The notes beneath the pieces were generated by a model, which saw nothing but the letters and a program-made list of their open reading frames with translations, made no database searches and was not told where the DNA came from. A program made the translations under genes and the position numbers. A stretch of 64,000 nt of DNA from Gemmatimonadota bacterium (GTDB lineage: Bacteria > Gemmatimonadota > Gemmatimonadetes > Longimicrobiales > Gaopeijiaceae): positions 1 through 64,000 of the forward strand of contig JAAXGM010000013.1 of the NCBI GenBank assembly GCA_012267435.1. The letters are read 5' to 3'. Shown one piece after another: positions 26,239-35,633 of this stretch (positions are counted from its first letter, which is position 1; each line of letters opens with the position of its first letter).

Positions 26239-27177
26239 GTGAACGAAACAGCAGTCCGGCTGTCGGGCGTCACCAAGTCGTTCGGGGCGCACACCGCGGT
26301 TTCCGACTTCGATCTCGACATCCCTCGAGGCGCCATCCTTGGGTTGCTGGGCCCGAACGGGTCGGGCAAGACGACGACGATCCGCATGATCATGGCCATC
26401 CTCCTGCCGGATGAGGGCTCCGTCGAACTGCTCGGCGGCTCACCCGACATGAAGCGCAGGAGCAGAGTGGGGTATCTCCCCGAGGAACGGGGCGTCTACC
26501 CGAAGATGAAGGTGATCGAACAGCTCGTCTTCCTCGGTGAACTTCGGGGTCTGGCGCGGCGCGATGCCGAGCGGCGGGCGGCAGGGTGGCTGGATCGGCT
26601 GGGTCTCGAGGGCTGGGCGGCCAGGAGAGTGCAGGATCTCTCGAAGGGGATGCAGCAGAAGGTCCAGTTCATCGGGACGATCCTTCACGACCCGGATCTC
26701 CTCATTCTCGACGAGCCCTTCAGCGGGCTTGACCCGATCAACCAGGACGTGCTGGAGTCGATCGTCCGCGAGGAGAGGGCACGCGGCAAGACCATCCTCT
26801 TCTCCACCCACCTCATGGAACAGGCGGAGCGGCTGTGCGACCGCGTCTGCATGATCTCCAGGTCCCGCAAGGTGCTCGACGGCGACCTCAGGGAGCTCAA
26901 GCGGCGGGAGAGAACCGGCGCGATGGCCGTCGAATTCGAAGGCGATCCCGGCTGGCTCACCCGGGCAGGCGTCGTCGATGCCGAGAAAGTGGACGGCGCC
27001 TGGCACATTCCGCCGAGTCGGATCTCCCACCACGAGCTGCTCGGCGCCGCCCTGCGCGAAGGGGTGAACCTGAGCCGCTTCGAGGTGCTTGAGCCCCGCC
27101 TGCACGAAATCTTCGTGCGCCGCGCAGGGGAGGAATCGACCGAACCGGCGATGCGGCCGAAGGGAGGCGCGCGGTGA
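26239..27177 (+). CDS. ABC transporter ATP-binding protein (NatA-like)
   Basis: 312 residues from GTG 26239 with AGGAG seven bases upstream. Walker A is LGPNGSGKTTT, the signature region LSKGMQQKVQFIG, Walker B LLILDEPFSGLDP and H-loop STHLMEQAE. The C-terminal domain of about 80 residues is the one seen in NatA/DrrA-type exporters. It powers the permease encoded next, which starts inside its stop codon. Confidence 0.88.
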   Translation: MNETAVRLSGVTKSFGAHTAVSDFDLDIPRGAILGLLGPNGSGKTTTIRMIMAILLPDEGSVELLGGSPDMKRRSRVGYLPEERGVYPKMKVIEQLVFLGELRGLARRDAERRAAGWLDRLGLEGWAARRVQDLSKGMQQKVQFIGTILHDPDLLILDEPFSGLDPINQDVLESIVREERARGKTILFSTHLMEQAERLCDRVCMISRSRKVLDGDLRELKRRERTGAMAVEFEGDPGWLTRAGVVDAEKVDGAWHIPPSRISHHELLGAALREGVNLSRFEVLEPRLHEIFVRRAGEESTEPAMRPKGGAR

Positions 27178-28433
27178 GGCAGGTCTGGGTGGTGCTGCGG
27201 CGGGAATACCTGGAGCGGGTCAGGACGAAGGGATTCATCATCGGCACGATCGCCCTTCCGCTCTTCATGATCGGGATAATGGGGCTCAACGTCTTTATTG
27301 CGGTACGGGCCGCGGGCTCCGACCGGGAACTGGCCTTGGTGGACTTCACGGGAAGCATCGGCGAGGAAGTGGCCGAGCGGCTCGACGGACTGGGCTACGA
27401 CGTCGAGGTAGTGGGCCGGGAGGCCAGCCTGGAAGAGCTGGATCGTCAGGTCATCGACGACGAACTGGAAGCCTACCTGGTGCTCGACGACCTCACGCTT
27501 TCGGAGGGGGTGTTCGCCTACCATGGCAAGGATTCGCCGGGCAGGACGCGGGTGGCCCTCTTCGAGTCCGCGGTGAACGATGTCGCGCTCGAAAGCTACT
27601 TGGCGACGACCGGTGCCGGGGAAGGCCTGCGGTCGCTCATCGAAGGCGGACGGCTGGAATTCGAGTCGGTGGTCGAAGTGGAAGACCAGGCGGAGGCCGA
27701 GGCGGCCCGGGTGTCGGGGATGGCCTTCGGCTTCGGAGGAGCCTTCTTCCTGTACATGGCCATGCTGCTCTACGGGGCCTTCGTGCTCCGGTCCGTCCTC
27801 GACGAGAAGCGGAACCGGGTGGTGGAGGTGGTGATCTCGTCGGTTACTCCGTGGCGGCTCCTGCTGGGCAAGGTGCTCGGAGTGGGGTCGATGGGGCTGA
27901 CCCAGATGGCGATCTGGGCGACGTGCGCGGGCATCCTGCTCCTCGTCGCTGCGCCGATGATAGCGGCCCGGATCCCGGGCGCGGACCTCGCCCTCTTCGC
28001 GCAGGCCCTGCCGGGGCCGGGCGTTCTGCCGCTCCTCATCGTCTTCTTCCTTCTCGGCTACTTCCTCTATGCGTCCCTGTTCGCCGCGGTCGGGGCCATG
28101 TGCGCCACGGAGGAGGAGGCCGGCCACGCCCAGTTCCCGGTGATCATGCTGCTCATCATCCCGTTGATCCTGCAGTCGGCCACTCTCGGGGGAGGCACGA
28201 TGCCGTGGATGGACTGGGTGGCGCTCTTTCCGTTCTTCAGCCCGATCATGATGTTCCCGCGGGCATTGCAGGGAGCGGTGCCCTGGTGGATGACCGGGCT
28301 GTCGCTCGTCTTCATGGCCGGCGCAGTGGTGGGCACGTCGTGGGTGGCCGGGAGGATCTATCGTGTCGGGATTCTCATGCAGGGGAAGCGGCCCACGCTG
28401 CGCGAGCTGGCGAGGTGGGTGAAGGAGGCCTGA
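27174..28433 (+). CDS. ABC-2 type permease (NatB-like)
   Basis: 419 residues from GTG 27174, overlapping the ATPase stop by four bases. One N-terminal membrane helix (GFIIGTIALPLFMIGIMGLN) and a large extracytoplasmic domain come first. Then about five C-terminal helices begin with FVLRSVLDEKRNRVVEVVIS, the hallmark of NatB-like ABC-2 permeases that usually extrude Na+ or small toxic compounds. The substrate cannot be read from sequence. It is convergent with the SDR gene with only seven bases between. Confidence 0.85.
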   Translation: MRQVWVVLRREYLERVRTKGFIIGTIALPLFMIGIMGLNVFIAVRAAGSDRELALVDFTGSIGEEVAERLDGLGYDVEVVGREASLEELDRQVIDDELEAYLVLDDLTLSEGVFAYHGKDSPGRTRVALFESAVNDVALESYLATTGAGEGLRSLIEGGRLEFESVVEVEDQAEAEAARVSGMAFGFGGAFFLYMAMLLYGAFVLRSVLDEKRNRVVEVVISSVTPWRLLLGKVLGVGSMGLTQMAIWATCAGILLLVAAPMIAARIPGADLALFAQALPGPGVLPLLIVFFLLGYFLYASLFAAVGAMCATEEEAGHAQFPVIMLLIIPLILQSATLGGGTMPWMDWVALFPFFSPIMMFPRALQGAVPWWMTGLSLVFMAGAVVGTSWVAGRIYRVGILMQGKRPTLRELARWVKEA

Positions 28434-28440
28434 CCGGGGT

Positions 28441-29448
28441 TCACTCGTGCCGCGCGAGCCAGGCGCGCAGGCGCTCGGCCTCTCGGGTGGCGGACGGGTC
28501 GAGTTCCGCCTGGTAGAGCCGGATGCGAACGACGAACAGGTCCATCTCGCCGGGCGGGGCGTCCCGGTCGACGATTCCCTGCACCTTGCCGAGGAAGAAG
28601 CTGCCCCAGTCCGGCCTGCGCCCGTCGACGTCGGTGAAGCCGTACTCCTTCGCCAGCTCCCAGCTCGAGTAGAGCCCGCCGCTCTTCCGGGCAACCTCGG
28701 GGTCGGCGGCGAGCGCCGCGATCGCACGGCCGACGAAGCACGGTGTCTCGGACTCGGCGAAGTACTCGTCCTTCTCGATGGCGTCGCGCCAGTTGCCCTC
28801 GGAGACCCCGAAGTGGTCGAGCACCGCCTCCGAGCGCAGGAAGCCGGGGGTGACCGCAAGCGCCGTCACCGCATGGGCATGGAGGTCGGCGGCCATGGCG
28901 TAGGCGAGCCGGATCACCGCGTTCTTCGCGAGGTCGTAGAAGAGGTTGCCGCGGTAGCCGAAGGTGTCGCCGTCCGTGACCTCGACGATGAGCCCGGCGT
29001 CGCGTTCGACCATCGCCGGCACGCCGTGGCGGCTGGTGATGATGTGCGTGTGGACGGCGCGCTCGAGCAGCTCCAGCCCCTTGGCGGTGGAGAGCTCCCA
29101 GAAGGGTGTTCCCCACTCGGTGAGCGCGTCGCCGCCCCAGATGTCGTTGACCAGGATGTCCAGACGGCCCGCTTCAGCGCGGATGCGCGCGAAGAGCCGC
29201 TCGACTTCCGACTCGATGGTGTGGTCGGCGCGGACGGCGATGCCCCGGCCTCCTTCCGCCGTGACGAGCTCCGCCGTTTCCTCGAGCGTCTCGGGGCGCC
29301 CGGGGGTGGCGGGGCGGCCCTGGATACTGCGGCCCGTGCAGTAGACGGTCGCCCCCGCCGCGCCCAGCATGCGCGCGATGCCGCGGCCGGCGCCGCGCGT
29401 GGCGCCGGCTACGACGGCCACCCGGTCCTGGAGCGGAAGGTCCGGCAA
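28441..29448 (-). CDS. Short-chain dehydrogenase/reductase (DHRS1-like)
   Basis: 335 residues from TTG 29448 with AGGAG six bases before it; the ORF track extends to an unsupported start at 29583. The cofactor loop GATRGAGRGIARMLGAAGA is near the N-terminus and the catalytic YxxxK is in FYDLAKNAVIRLAYAMA. The NDIWGGDALTEWGTPFWE segment matches DHRS1-type SDRs. The SDR serine position is replaced in the VEVTDGDT region, so activity may differ from the classic mechanism. An extra C-terminal tail of about 60 residues is present. Cytosolic; substrate unknown. Confidence 0.8.
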   Translation of the reverse strand: MPDLPLQDRVAVVAGATRGAGRGIARMLGAAGATVYCTGRSIQGRPATPGRPETLEETAELVTAEGGRGIAVRADHTIESEVERLFARIRAEAGRLDILVNDIWGGDALTEWGTPFWELSTAKGLELLERAVHTHIITSRHGVPAMVERDAGLIVEVTDGDTFGYRGNLFYDLAKNAVIRLAYAMAADLHAHAVTALAVTPGFLRSEAVLDHFGVSEGNWRDAIEKDEYFAESETPCFVGRAIAALAADPEVARKSGGLYSSWELAKEYGFTDVDGRRPDWGSFFLGKVQGIVDRDAPPGEMDLFVVRIRLYQAELDPSATREAERLRAWLARHE

Positions 29449-29619
29449 TGCTGTCTCCTGCGATGTGGAGGATGAGGAGTTGGTTGTCTTCGCTCGAAGA
29501 TACAGCGACTTGCAGGTACGGCACCCCGCGACCATGGTACGCCGATGCCGACGCAAAGCGAGATGGATCGAAGCGATGGGCACCCCGGGGCAACCCGATG
29601 GAGCCGCGAGAGCACGGCC

Positions 29620-30858
29620 ATGGGCCGCGTAGAAGGAATGAAGCGACTCATCGCCGTAGTGATGGTCTCAGCGGCCGCGTTTGGCTGCAGCGCGGATTCG
29701 CGCGTCGCCCGCGAGTGGGCGGGCACCGTCTACGACAGCGCCGGGGTGACCGTCGTCGCCAACCCCGTAGCCGGCCTGTGGACGGAGGCCTCGGCCTGGA
29801 CGCTCGAGGAGGATCTGCGCATCGGCGTGGTGGACGGCGATCCGATGCGGGAGTTCGGGTTCATCGCGGATCTGGCGGTTGACGACGCCGGTCGGATCTA
29901 CGTGCTCGATTCGATGGCGCGCGAAATCCGGGTCTTCGGCCCCGACGGCCAGTTCGCCAGCGCATTCGGGCAATCGGGAAGCGGGCCGGGCGAGCTGAAC
30001 TCGCCGTCAGCAGTATTGCTCGGCAGGGGAGACACGATCCTGGTACCGGACGTGCCCAACGGACGGGTGCAGCGGTTCCTGACAGCCGGCTCGCCAGCCG
30101 GCCAGTTTCCGCTTCAACTGGCCCGTGGCTTTCCCGTGAGTTGGGCCACTCGCGATGGGCTGCTTCTGGAAGAGCTCAGGCCACATCCCTCGTCAACCAG
30201 CGGCGAAGCACCCCCGGCTCTGGTGCTGCTCCGGGACGGTGGCGGCCTGGTCGTCGACACGCTGCTCGAAATGGAGGAGAGCGGGGCGCTCGAGTATCGC
30301 AACGGCATGGCGCGCATGGTGGCATTCTCGCCCGAGCCGCGTTGGACATTGCTCGAAGATGGTCGCCTGGCCAGCGGGCGTCTTTCGGCCTACCGGCTGG
30401 AGATTCGGGATCGGAATGGCTGCCTGGAACGCGTCGTGACGAAGTCGTTCGAGCGCAGGCCTCTACGCGACTCCGACCGCCGGGCGCTGCGCGAGCGCAT
30501 ACGAGAGTCCTACGGGCGCGGACCTCTGTCCGCCGAAAGGGAACACATGATCCACACCATGGAGTTCGGCACTCACTTTCCGGCGTTTGCCTCGCTGTTC
30601 GGTGGCCCGGACGGAACGCTGTGGGTGCAGCAGGCGCTCCAGGTCTCATCATTTGAGCCGGACGAAATGGCAGGCTTCGGTCTCCACGCCATCGCCGCCC
30701 CGGAGTACGACATCTTAGACCGCGAAGGACGCTACCTGGGCACGATGACACCACCCAGGGGCTTCGATCCGATGATGGCCCGGGGGGAGCATCTCTACGG
30801 CGTGCAGCGCGACGATCTCGAGGTGCAGTACGTCGTGCGGTTGCGGGTCGTGCGGTGA
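29620..30858 (+). CDS. 6-bladed beta-propeller lipoprotein (paralogue 3)
   Basis: 412 residues from ATG 29620; ATG 29638 is also possible but its purine-rich site is too close. The lipobox is AAFGC after MKRLIAVVMVSA. It has propeller blades (FIADLAVDDAGRIYVLDSMA) and the signature GQSGSGPGELNSP. A helical, basic insertion lies around RALRERIRESYGRGPLSAER. The next propeller gene follows with stop and start frames nearly touching, so the two form an operon. Confidence 0.8.
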   Translation: MGRVEGMKRLIAVVMVSAAAFGCSADSRVAREWAGTVYDSAGVTVVANPVAGLWTEASAWTLEEDLRIGVVDGDPMREFGFIADLAVDDAGRIYVLDSMAREIRVFGPDGQFASAFGQSGSGPGELNSPSAVLLGRGDTILVPDVPNGRVQRFLTAGSPAGQFPLQLARGFPVSWATRDGLLLEELRPHPSSTSGEAPPALVLLRDGGGLVVDTLLEMEESGALEYRNGMARMVAFSPEPRWTLLEDGRLASGRLSAYRLEIRDRNGCLERVVTKSFERRPLRDSDRRALRERIRESYGRGPLSAEREHMIHTMEFGTHFPAFASLFGGPDGTLWVQQALQVSSFEPDEMAGFGLHAIAAPEYDILDREGRYLGTMTPPRGFDPMMARGEHLYGVQRDDLEVQYVVRLRVVR

Positions 30859-30911
30859 AGCGCCGCTTGCAACCGTCCGCACGACGAGGCGTGACGACGG
30901 CTTCACCGGGG

Positions 30912-32198
30912 ATGGACATGAGGACCGGTGAGTCTCCCGCGACCCGCCTGGCCGCGATGGCGATCTGCATCATCGTCGCCGGCTGCGACTCCGCGTCTCC
31001 TCCTGTACACACCATATACACCGACTCGGCCGGCATCCCCATCGCCACGGCCGTCGAGCCACTGTGGGGGCCCGATGAGGGCTGGACCGTCGAGTCCGAG
31101 CCTCTTCTCGACATCGGCACGGTCACCGGCGCAGCCGAATACCTGTTCACCGATGTGGTCGCGGCCGTTCGCCTGAGCAATGGCGACATCGTGGTTGCAG
31201 AGCGCGCCGCATCGGAGCTTCGCGGCTATGACGCAGCAGGAAACTTCCGGTGGCGGGCGGGGAGGTCCGGGGAAGGACCAGGTGAGTTCAGGAGTCTCGA
31301 CTTCGTCGGAACCACGGCCGGTGATTCACTGGTGACCTACGACGGAGCTCTGCTGCGGGCCCAGCTCTTCGACCCGCAGGGCCGCCTGGCGCGAAGCTAC
31401 CGGGTGGCGATCACCGAGGGCGAGGGCGCCAACAGGGCGGCGGTGGCCGACAAGGCGGTGGGCGTCGTGGACGGTCTGCTCATCGTTCGCTTCGCCGAGT
31501 ACGGTGACGAGGTTCCCAACGGCGTCGTCCGATGGCCCCTGGAGCGCTTGGCGACGGTCGACCTTGATGACGGCGCCGGGAGGTCGCTGATCGTGCTGCC
31601 GGGGAACGAAGCGTCTGCGCGGGTCCGGGAGGACGGAGGCTGGTCCCTCAGCACTTATGTCTTCGCCAGGGGGCCGGAGTTCGGTGCCGCGGACGGGCGC
31701 CTTGCGGTGATCGACACGGAGGCCTGGTCGGTGCGCCTGCTTTCACCCCGCGATGGCGCGGCCACGGCCGTTTTTCGCCGCGATGTGGCGCCCCGCGAGG
31801 CGACCACCGCCCTCTTCGACCTCCATCTGGACGGCATCGTAGAGATCGCCTTTCCGGATCCGGACCAGGCCGCTGCGGAACGCGTTGCGGGGTTGCGGCG
31901 GATGTGGCGGGGAATGCCGCGGGCGCCGCATCTCCCCGTTCTCCGGTCCGTTCACGTGGATGAGACCGGGCACCTGTGGCTCCAGCCGTACTACGTGGCC
32001 GGCGCCGACCCCCCGCCCTTCGAGATCCTCGCCCCGGACGGCACCTGGCTCGGCAGCGTTTCGCTGCCCCCCGGCCTCCACCGGGCCTTCATCCAGTACC
32101 AGGCGCCCTACATGGAGATCGGCGACGACTACGTTCTCGGCGTCTGGACCGACGAACTGGACGTTCAGTACGTCCGCATGTACCGGATCGATAAATAG
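30912..32198 (+). CDS. 6-bladed beta-propeller lipoprotein (paralogue 4)
   Basis: 428 residues from ATG 30912. The track's GTG 30855 overlaps the upstream stop in a GTGA arrangement but adds an odd basic prefix, and ATG 30918 is equally close to GGGG. The lipobox is IIVAGC. It contains VVAAVRLSNGDIVVAERAAS and the signature GRSGEGPGEFRSL. It is probably co-transcribed with paralogue 3 and convergent with glnB. Confidence 0.8.
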   Translation: MDMRTGESPATRLAAMAICIIVAGCDSASPPVHTIYTDSAGIPIATAVEPLWGPDEGWTVESEPLLDIGTVTGAAEYLFTDVVAAVRLSNGDIVVAERAASELRGYDAAGNFRWRAGRSGEGPGEFRSLDFVGTTAGDSLVTYDGALLRAQLFDPQGRLARSYRVAITEGEGANRAAVADKAVGVVDGLLIVRFAEYGDEVPNGVVRWPLERLATVDLDDGAGRSLIVLPGNEASARVREDGGWSLSTYVFARGPEFGAADGRLAVIDTEAWSVRLLSPRDGAATAVFRRDVAPREATTALFDLHLDGIVEIAFPDPDQAAAERVAGLRRMWRGMPRAPHLPVLRSVHVDETGHLWLQPYYVAGADPPPFEILAPDGTWLGSVSLPPGLHRAFIQYQAPYMEIGDDYVLGVWTDELDVQYVRMYRIDK

Positions 32199-32204
32199 TC
32201 GAGG

Positions 32205-32547
32205 TCAGCCGATCGCGGGGGAGCCCTCCTCGCCCGTCCGGATCCGGTAGCACTCCGCGAGTTCCAGCACGAAGATCACACCGTCGCCGATGTTCCCCGT
32301 GCGCGCTCCCTTGATGATCGCCTGCCTGGTCCGTTCCAGGAAATTGTCGTTCACGGCGATCTCGAAGCGCACCTTCTTGCGGAGCCTCACCTCGAAGTCC
32401 GCTCCCCGGTAGGTCTCCGTGAACCCTCCCTGCTGCCCCGCAGCCGAGGGCGTGGGTCACCGACATCCGTCCCACTTCCACTTCGGCCAGCGCTTCCTTG
32501 ACGCTGTGCAGCCGATCAGGCTGAACGTACGCAATCACGAGTTTCAT
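32205..32547 (-). pseudogene. glnB: PII nitrogen regulatory protein with a one-base frameshift
   Basis: Start ATG 32547 (GGGAG six bases upstream) gives MKLVIAYVQPDRLHSVKEAL and VTHALGCG. Then TGCGGGGCAGCAGG has four G where three would keep frame (LGCG-QQGG), and the rest lies in the next frame: [27 protein letters not shown] and [20 protein letters not shown]. The T-loop region and the C-terminal signature are otherwise perfect. PII proteins sense 2-oxoglutarate and ATP/ADP and regulate AmtB, whose gene lies just upstream. The lesion sits in a G run, so it may be a sequencing error, a true null allele or phase variation. Confidence 0.85.
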
Positions 32548-32575
32548 CATGCACTCCCGTCTCGGGTGGGTGGTC

Positions 32576-33877
32576 TCAGCGAGCCGTGAAGATGGTGTAA
32601 TCCGGGTAGGCTTCCATGTTGTGCTCCGCGAGGTCCAGACCCCGCCGTTCCTCCTCGGGGCTCACCCGGAGGCCGATGGTACTCCTCAGGACGAGGAAGA
32701 TGAGCGCGGCGGCCGGGAAGGCGATGGCCCCGCACGCCGCCACGCCCACCAACTGGGTCAGGAGGCTGTGATCCGCGCTGAAGATCCCCACGGCGAGCGT
32801 CCCCCAGACGCCGCAGGTCAGGTGCACGGAGATCGCCCCGACGGGATCGTCGAGCTTCGCGCGGTCGAATGTCTCGACGGAGATGACGACGATCACCCCC
32901 GCGACGAGGCCGATGATGACCGCGGCCGTAACGCTCACCACGTCCGCGCCGGCGGTCACCCCCACGAGCCCGGCGAGCGCCCCGTTCAGGACCATCGAGG
33001 CGTCAGGGTGTTTGTGGATCACCCAGGTCGTCGCCATGGCTCCGACGATGCCGGCGGCGGCCGCAATCGAGGTGGTGACGAGCACGTAGGAGACCAGGCC
33101 GGGGTCGGCGCTCAGCACCGAACCTCCGTTGAAGCCGAACCACCCCAGCCAGAGGAGGAACATCCCCATGACGGCGAGCGGGAGGTTGTGGCCGAGGATC
33201 GGGCGGATCTCGCCGTTCACGTATTTCCCCAGCCGGGGACCGAGGAAGATCACGCCCGCGAGCGCGGCCCAGCCGCCCACAGAGTGGACGATCGTCGAAC
33301 CGGCGAAATCGTAGAACCCCAGCCCGTCCAGCCAGCCCCCGCCCCACTTCCACGACCCCACCACGGGATAGACGAACATGACGTAGATCGTCGCGAAGAG
33401 GAGGAACGAACCGAGCTTCACCCGCTCCGCCACGGCGCCCGACACGATCGTTGCCGCCGTGGCCGCGAACATCGCCTGGAAGAGGAAGTCGGTCCAGTAG
33501 GTGTAGCCCGGATTGTACTCGGCCGTCACCCCGGCGGCGTCCGTCCCGATGCCCATCCCGGTGAAGCCGAGGAACCCGCCGAGCGCGAACTCGTCCGGAT
33601 ACATCAGGTTGAACCCCACCAGGGTGTAGGTGAGCAGCCCGATGGCGATGATCCCCATGTTCTTGAAGAGGATGTTGACCGTGTTCTTCGACTGGGTCAG
33701 CCCGGACTCCAGGGTGGCGAACCCCAGGTGCATGACGAAGACGAGGAAGGTCGCCACCATCACCCAGGTGTTGTTGACCGCGAAGAGCGCGTCGGCCGCC
33801 GACGCCGTCTGTGCGGCGGCCCCATCGGGGAAGGCGGCGAGGAGCACGACTGACGCAAGCGTCATGAGGAACCGCAT
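32576..33877 (-). CDS. amtB: Ammonium transporter AmtB
   Basis: 433 residues from ATG 33877 with GGGAGGTGAACC before it. A cleavable signal peptide (MRFLMTLASVVLLAAFPDGAAAQ) is followed by about eleven membrane helices. Family landmarks are MHLGFATLESGLTQSKN, the pore histidines in GSTIVHSVGGWAALAG and GAISVHLTCGVWGTLAVGI, and GWFGFNGGSVLS. It conducts ammonium across the inner membrane, gated by PII. glnB follows 28 bases later. A sigma-54 promoter-like site and two palindromes lie upstream, next to a NifA-like regulator. Confidence 0.93.
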   Translation of the reverse strand: MRFLMTLASVVLLAAFPDGAAAQTASAADALFAVNNTWVMVATFLVFVMHLGFATLESGLTQSKNTVNILFKNMGIIAIGLLTYTLVGFNLMYPDEFALGGFLGFTGMGIGTDAAGVTAEYNPGYTYWTDFLFQAMFAATAATIVSGAVAERVKLGSFLLFATIYVMFVYPVVGSWKWGGGWLDGLGFYDFAGSTIVHSVGGWAALAGVIFLGPRLGKYVNGEIRPILGHNLPLAVMGMFLLWLGWFGFNGGSVLSADPGLVSYVLVTTSIAAAAGIVGAMATTWVIHKHPDASMVLNGALAGLVGVTAGADVVSVTAAVIIGLVAGVIVVISVETFDRAKLDDPVGAISVHLTCGVWGTLAVGIFSADHSLLTQLVGVAACGAIAFPAAALIFLVLRSTIGLRVSPEEERRGLDLAEHNMEAYPDYTIFTAR

Positions 33878-33969
33878 GGTTCACCTCCCGGGAGTCGGTC
33901 CAGCGTGGGCGCGGGCGCGCGGATTTGTCCGCGGGCTGCTCGGTCCGCGACCGGTTCGGGGCGGTGCAG

Positions 33970-33985
33970 GGCAAGCGGCGTGCCG
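33970..33985 (-). promoter_or_regulatory. Sigma-54 (RpoN) -24/-12 promoter for amtB-glnB
   Basis: The minus strand reads CGGCACGCCGCTTGCC. Against TGGCACG-N4-TTGCW it has the invariant GG and GC ten bases apart and differs only at the edge bases. It would start transcription near 33958, about 80 bases before the amtB ATG. A sigma-54 activator gene lies immediately upstream, which supports the call. Confidence 0.75.
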
Positions 33986-34074
33986 GGGAGGTGCCGGGTG
34001 CGCAACCTGTTGCCGCGTCTGCTCTTGCGGGACAGGACGCCGGTAGATGGCGACGGGGCCGGAGGAGGGTGTGC

Positions 34075-34088
34075 CTACATTTTGGTAG
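34075..34088. promoter_or_regulatory. Putative enhancer palindrome, site 1
   Basis: CTACATTTTGGTAG, an imperfect palindrome of pattern CTACA-N4-GGTAG. It is about 97 bases upstream of the -24 element of the amtB promoter and 28 bases (centre to centre) from site 2. The position suits an activator binding site for a sigma-54 promoter. Confidence 0.55.
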
Positions 34089-34102
34089 GATCGGGAACGG
34101 AG

Positions 34103-34116
34103 CTACAGAATTGTAG
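34103..34116. promoter_or_regulatory. Putative enhancer palindrome, site 2
   Basis: CTACAGAATTGTAG, with perfect CTACA/TGTAG arms around GAAT. It lies between the end of the NifA-like gene and the amtB promoter, about 125 bases upstream of the -24 element. Together with site 1 it forms a tandem pair, as is common for NtrC/NifA-class enhancers, though the motif differs from both the NtrC and the NifA (TGT-N10-ACA) consensus. Confidence 0.6.
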
Positions 34117-34127
34117 GTCGCGGGAGA

Positions 34128-35633
34128 TCAGCGTCCGGCGAGGCCGTACTTGGCGACGCGGAGTCCCATCACCCGCTCGGTGATGCCGAGTTGCCGGGCG
34201 GCGGCGGCGCGATTGCCGCGGCTCACCTTGAGGGCGTCGACGATCAGCTCCTTCTCGAGCGCATCCAACTGGACCTTGAGCGGCCCCGAACGCCCGGCGC
34301 CCGGGGTGGCCATCTGGAGGCTGGGCGGGAGGATGCGGGCGTGGATCACGTCGCCGTCGGCCAGAAGCACGGCTCGCTCGATGGCGTTCTCAAGCTCCCG
34401 CACGTTGCCTGGCCAGTGATAGGCCATGAGGAGATCGATGGCGGGGGTGGAGAGGCGGACGATCGCGCGCCCGTGCCGCCGGTTGTACATCTCGACGAAG
34501 TGGTCCGCGAGCAGGATGATGTCGGTCCGGCGGTCGCGCAGCGGCGGCACGTGGATCGGGAAGACGTTCAGCCGATAGTAGAGGTCCGTCCGGAAGCGGC
34601 CGTCCTCGATGTCCGCCTCGAGATCCCGGTTGGTTGCGGCGACGACCCGGACATCGGTCTTGAGCATCCTGTTGCCGCCAACCCGCTCGAACTCGCGTTC
34701 CTGCAGCACGCGAAGAAGGCGGATCTGCACGGACGGGGGAAGATCGCCGATCTCGTCCAAGAAGATCGTCCCGCCCGAAGCGCGCTCGAAGCGGCCCGCC
34801 CGCTGCTGGAGCGCACCCGTGAAGGCGCCGCGCTCATGGCCGAACAGCTCGCTTTCGACGAGCCCCTCGGGGAGCGCCGCGCAGTTGACGCGGACGAAGG
34901 GCCCCTCGGACCGCCGGCTCCCGTAGTGCACGGCCTGGGCGATCAGCTCCTTCCCGGTGCCGCTCTCGCCGCGGATGAGCACGGTGGCATCGCTCCCCGC
35001 AACCTGGCCGATCATCTCGAACACCGGGACCATCTCCCGCGAGTTGCCGACGATGTTGTCGGGCCGGTACCTGTCGGCCAGCTCTCGCCGAAGGCGCCGG
35101 TTCTCGGCAACCAGCGCCTTCTCTTCCTCCGCGAACTGCCGGAGGCGCACCGCGTGGGCGATGAGGGAGGCCAGCACCGAGAGGATCTGGATGTCTTCGT
35201 CGAAGGAGGCCGCCTCGCCGCAGGGGCGTTCGGCGCTCAGTGCTCCGATCGTCTCGTTGCCGTGCCGCACCGGGACGCACACGAAGCCGGTCCCGTCACG
35301 CTCCTCCAGCGGGCGAGCCCGGCTCAGAAAGCGCGGTTCGGTGGCAACGGACGGTATGACGACCGGGACGCCGGTCTCGACCACGCGTCCCGTGATGCCC
35401 TCGCCGAGCCGGTAGCGGGCGCGCTCGCGCTGGTCGTCGGTCAGGCCCACCGCCTCGTGTAGCAGGATTTCGGACGTCTGGCGGTTCAGAACGGTGAGCG
35501 TCGCGCACTCGAGCTCCATGCGCCGCGACAGGGCTCCGAGGATCGGCCGCACCGACGACCCAAGGTCGGCCGTCTCGTCCAGGATGGTGCTGACCTCGCG
35601 GAGGAGCGCGAGCGGGTGTGACGCGGCCGTCAT
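34128..35633 (-). CDS. NifA-like sigma-54-dependent transcriptional activator
   Basis: 501 residues from ATG 35633, overlapping the amidohydrolase stop (ATGA). A GAF domain (about 15-170) comes first. The AAA+ domain follows, with Walker A GESGTGKE (222-229), the sigma-54 contact loop GAFTGA (about 269-274), Walker [14 protein letters not shown] and the arginine region [16 protein letters not shown]. The C-terminal helix-turn-helix reads [20 protein letters not shown], closest in style to NifA/AnfA. No nif genes are present. With amtB, glnB, a sigma-54 promoter and palindromes directly downstream, it most likely controls ammonium uptake; the GAF ligand is unknown. Confidence 0.88.
   Translation of the reverse strand: MTAASHPLALLREVSTILDETADLGSSVRPILGALSRRMELECATLTVLNRQTSEILLHEAVGLTDDQRERARYRLGEGITGRVVETGVPVVIPSVATEPRFLSRARPLEERDGTGFVCVPVRHGNETIGALSAERPCGEAASFDEDIQILSVLASLIAHAVRLRQFAEEEKALVAENRRLRRELADRYRPDNIVGNSREMVPVFEMIGQVAGSDATVLIRGESGTGKELIAQAVHYGSRRSEGPFVRVNCAALPEGLVESELFGHERGAFTGALQQRAGRFERASGGTIFLDEIGDLPPSVQIRLLRVLQEREFERVGGNRMLKTDVRVVAATNRDLEADIEDGRFRTDLYYRLNVFPIHVPPLRDRRTDIILLADHFVEMYNRRHGRAIVRLSTPAIDLLMAYHWPGNVRELENAIERAVLLADGDVIHARILPPSLQMATPGAGRSGPLKVQLDALEKELIVDALKVSRGNRAAAARQLGITERVMGLRVAKYGLAGR

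Noticed and set aside
26685-28859. 724-codon minus-strand ORF
   Set aside because: Antisense to the ABC transporter genes, with no family motif.
34002-34013. GCAACCTGTTGC palindrome as a second sigma-54 element
   Set aside because: It contains GCAA but lacks the matching GTGCC spacing; the 33970-33985 site is the better promoter.
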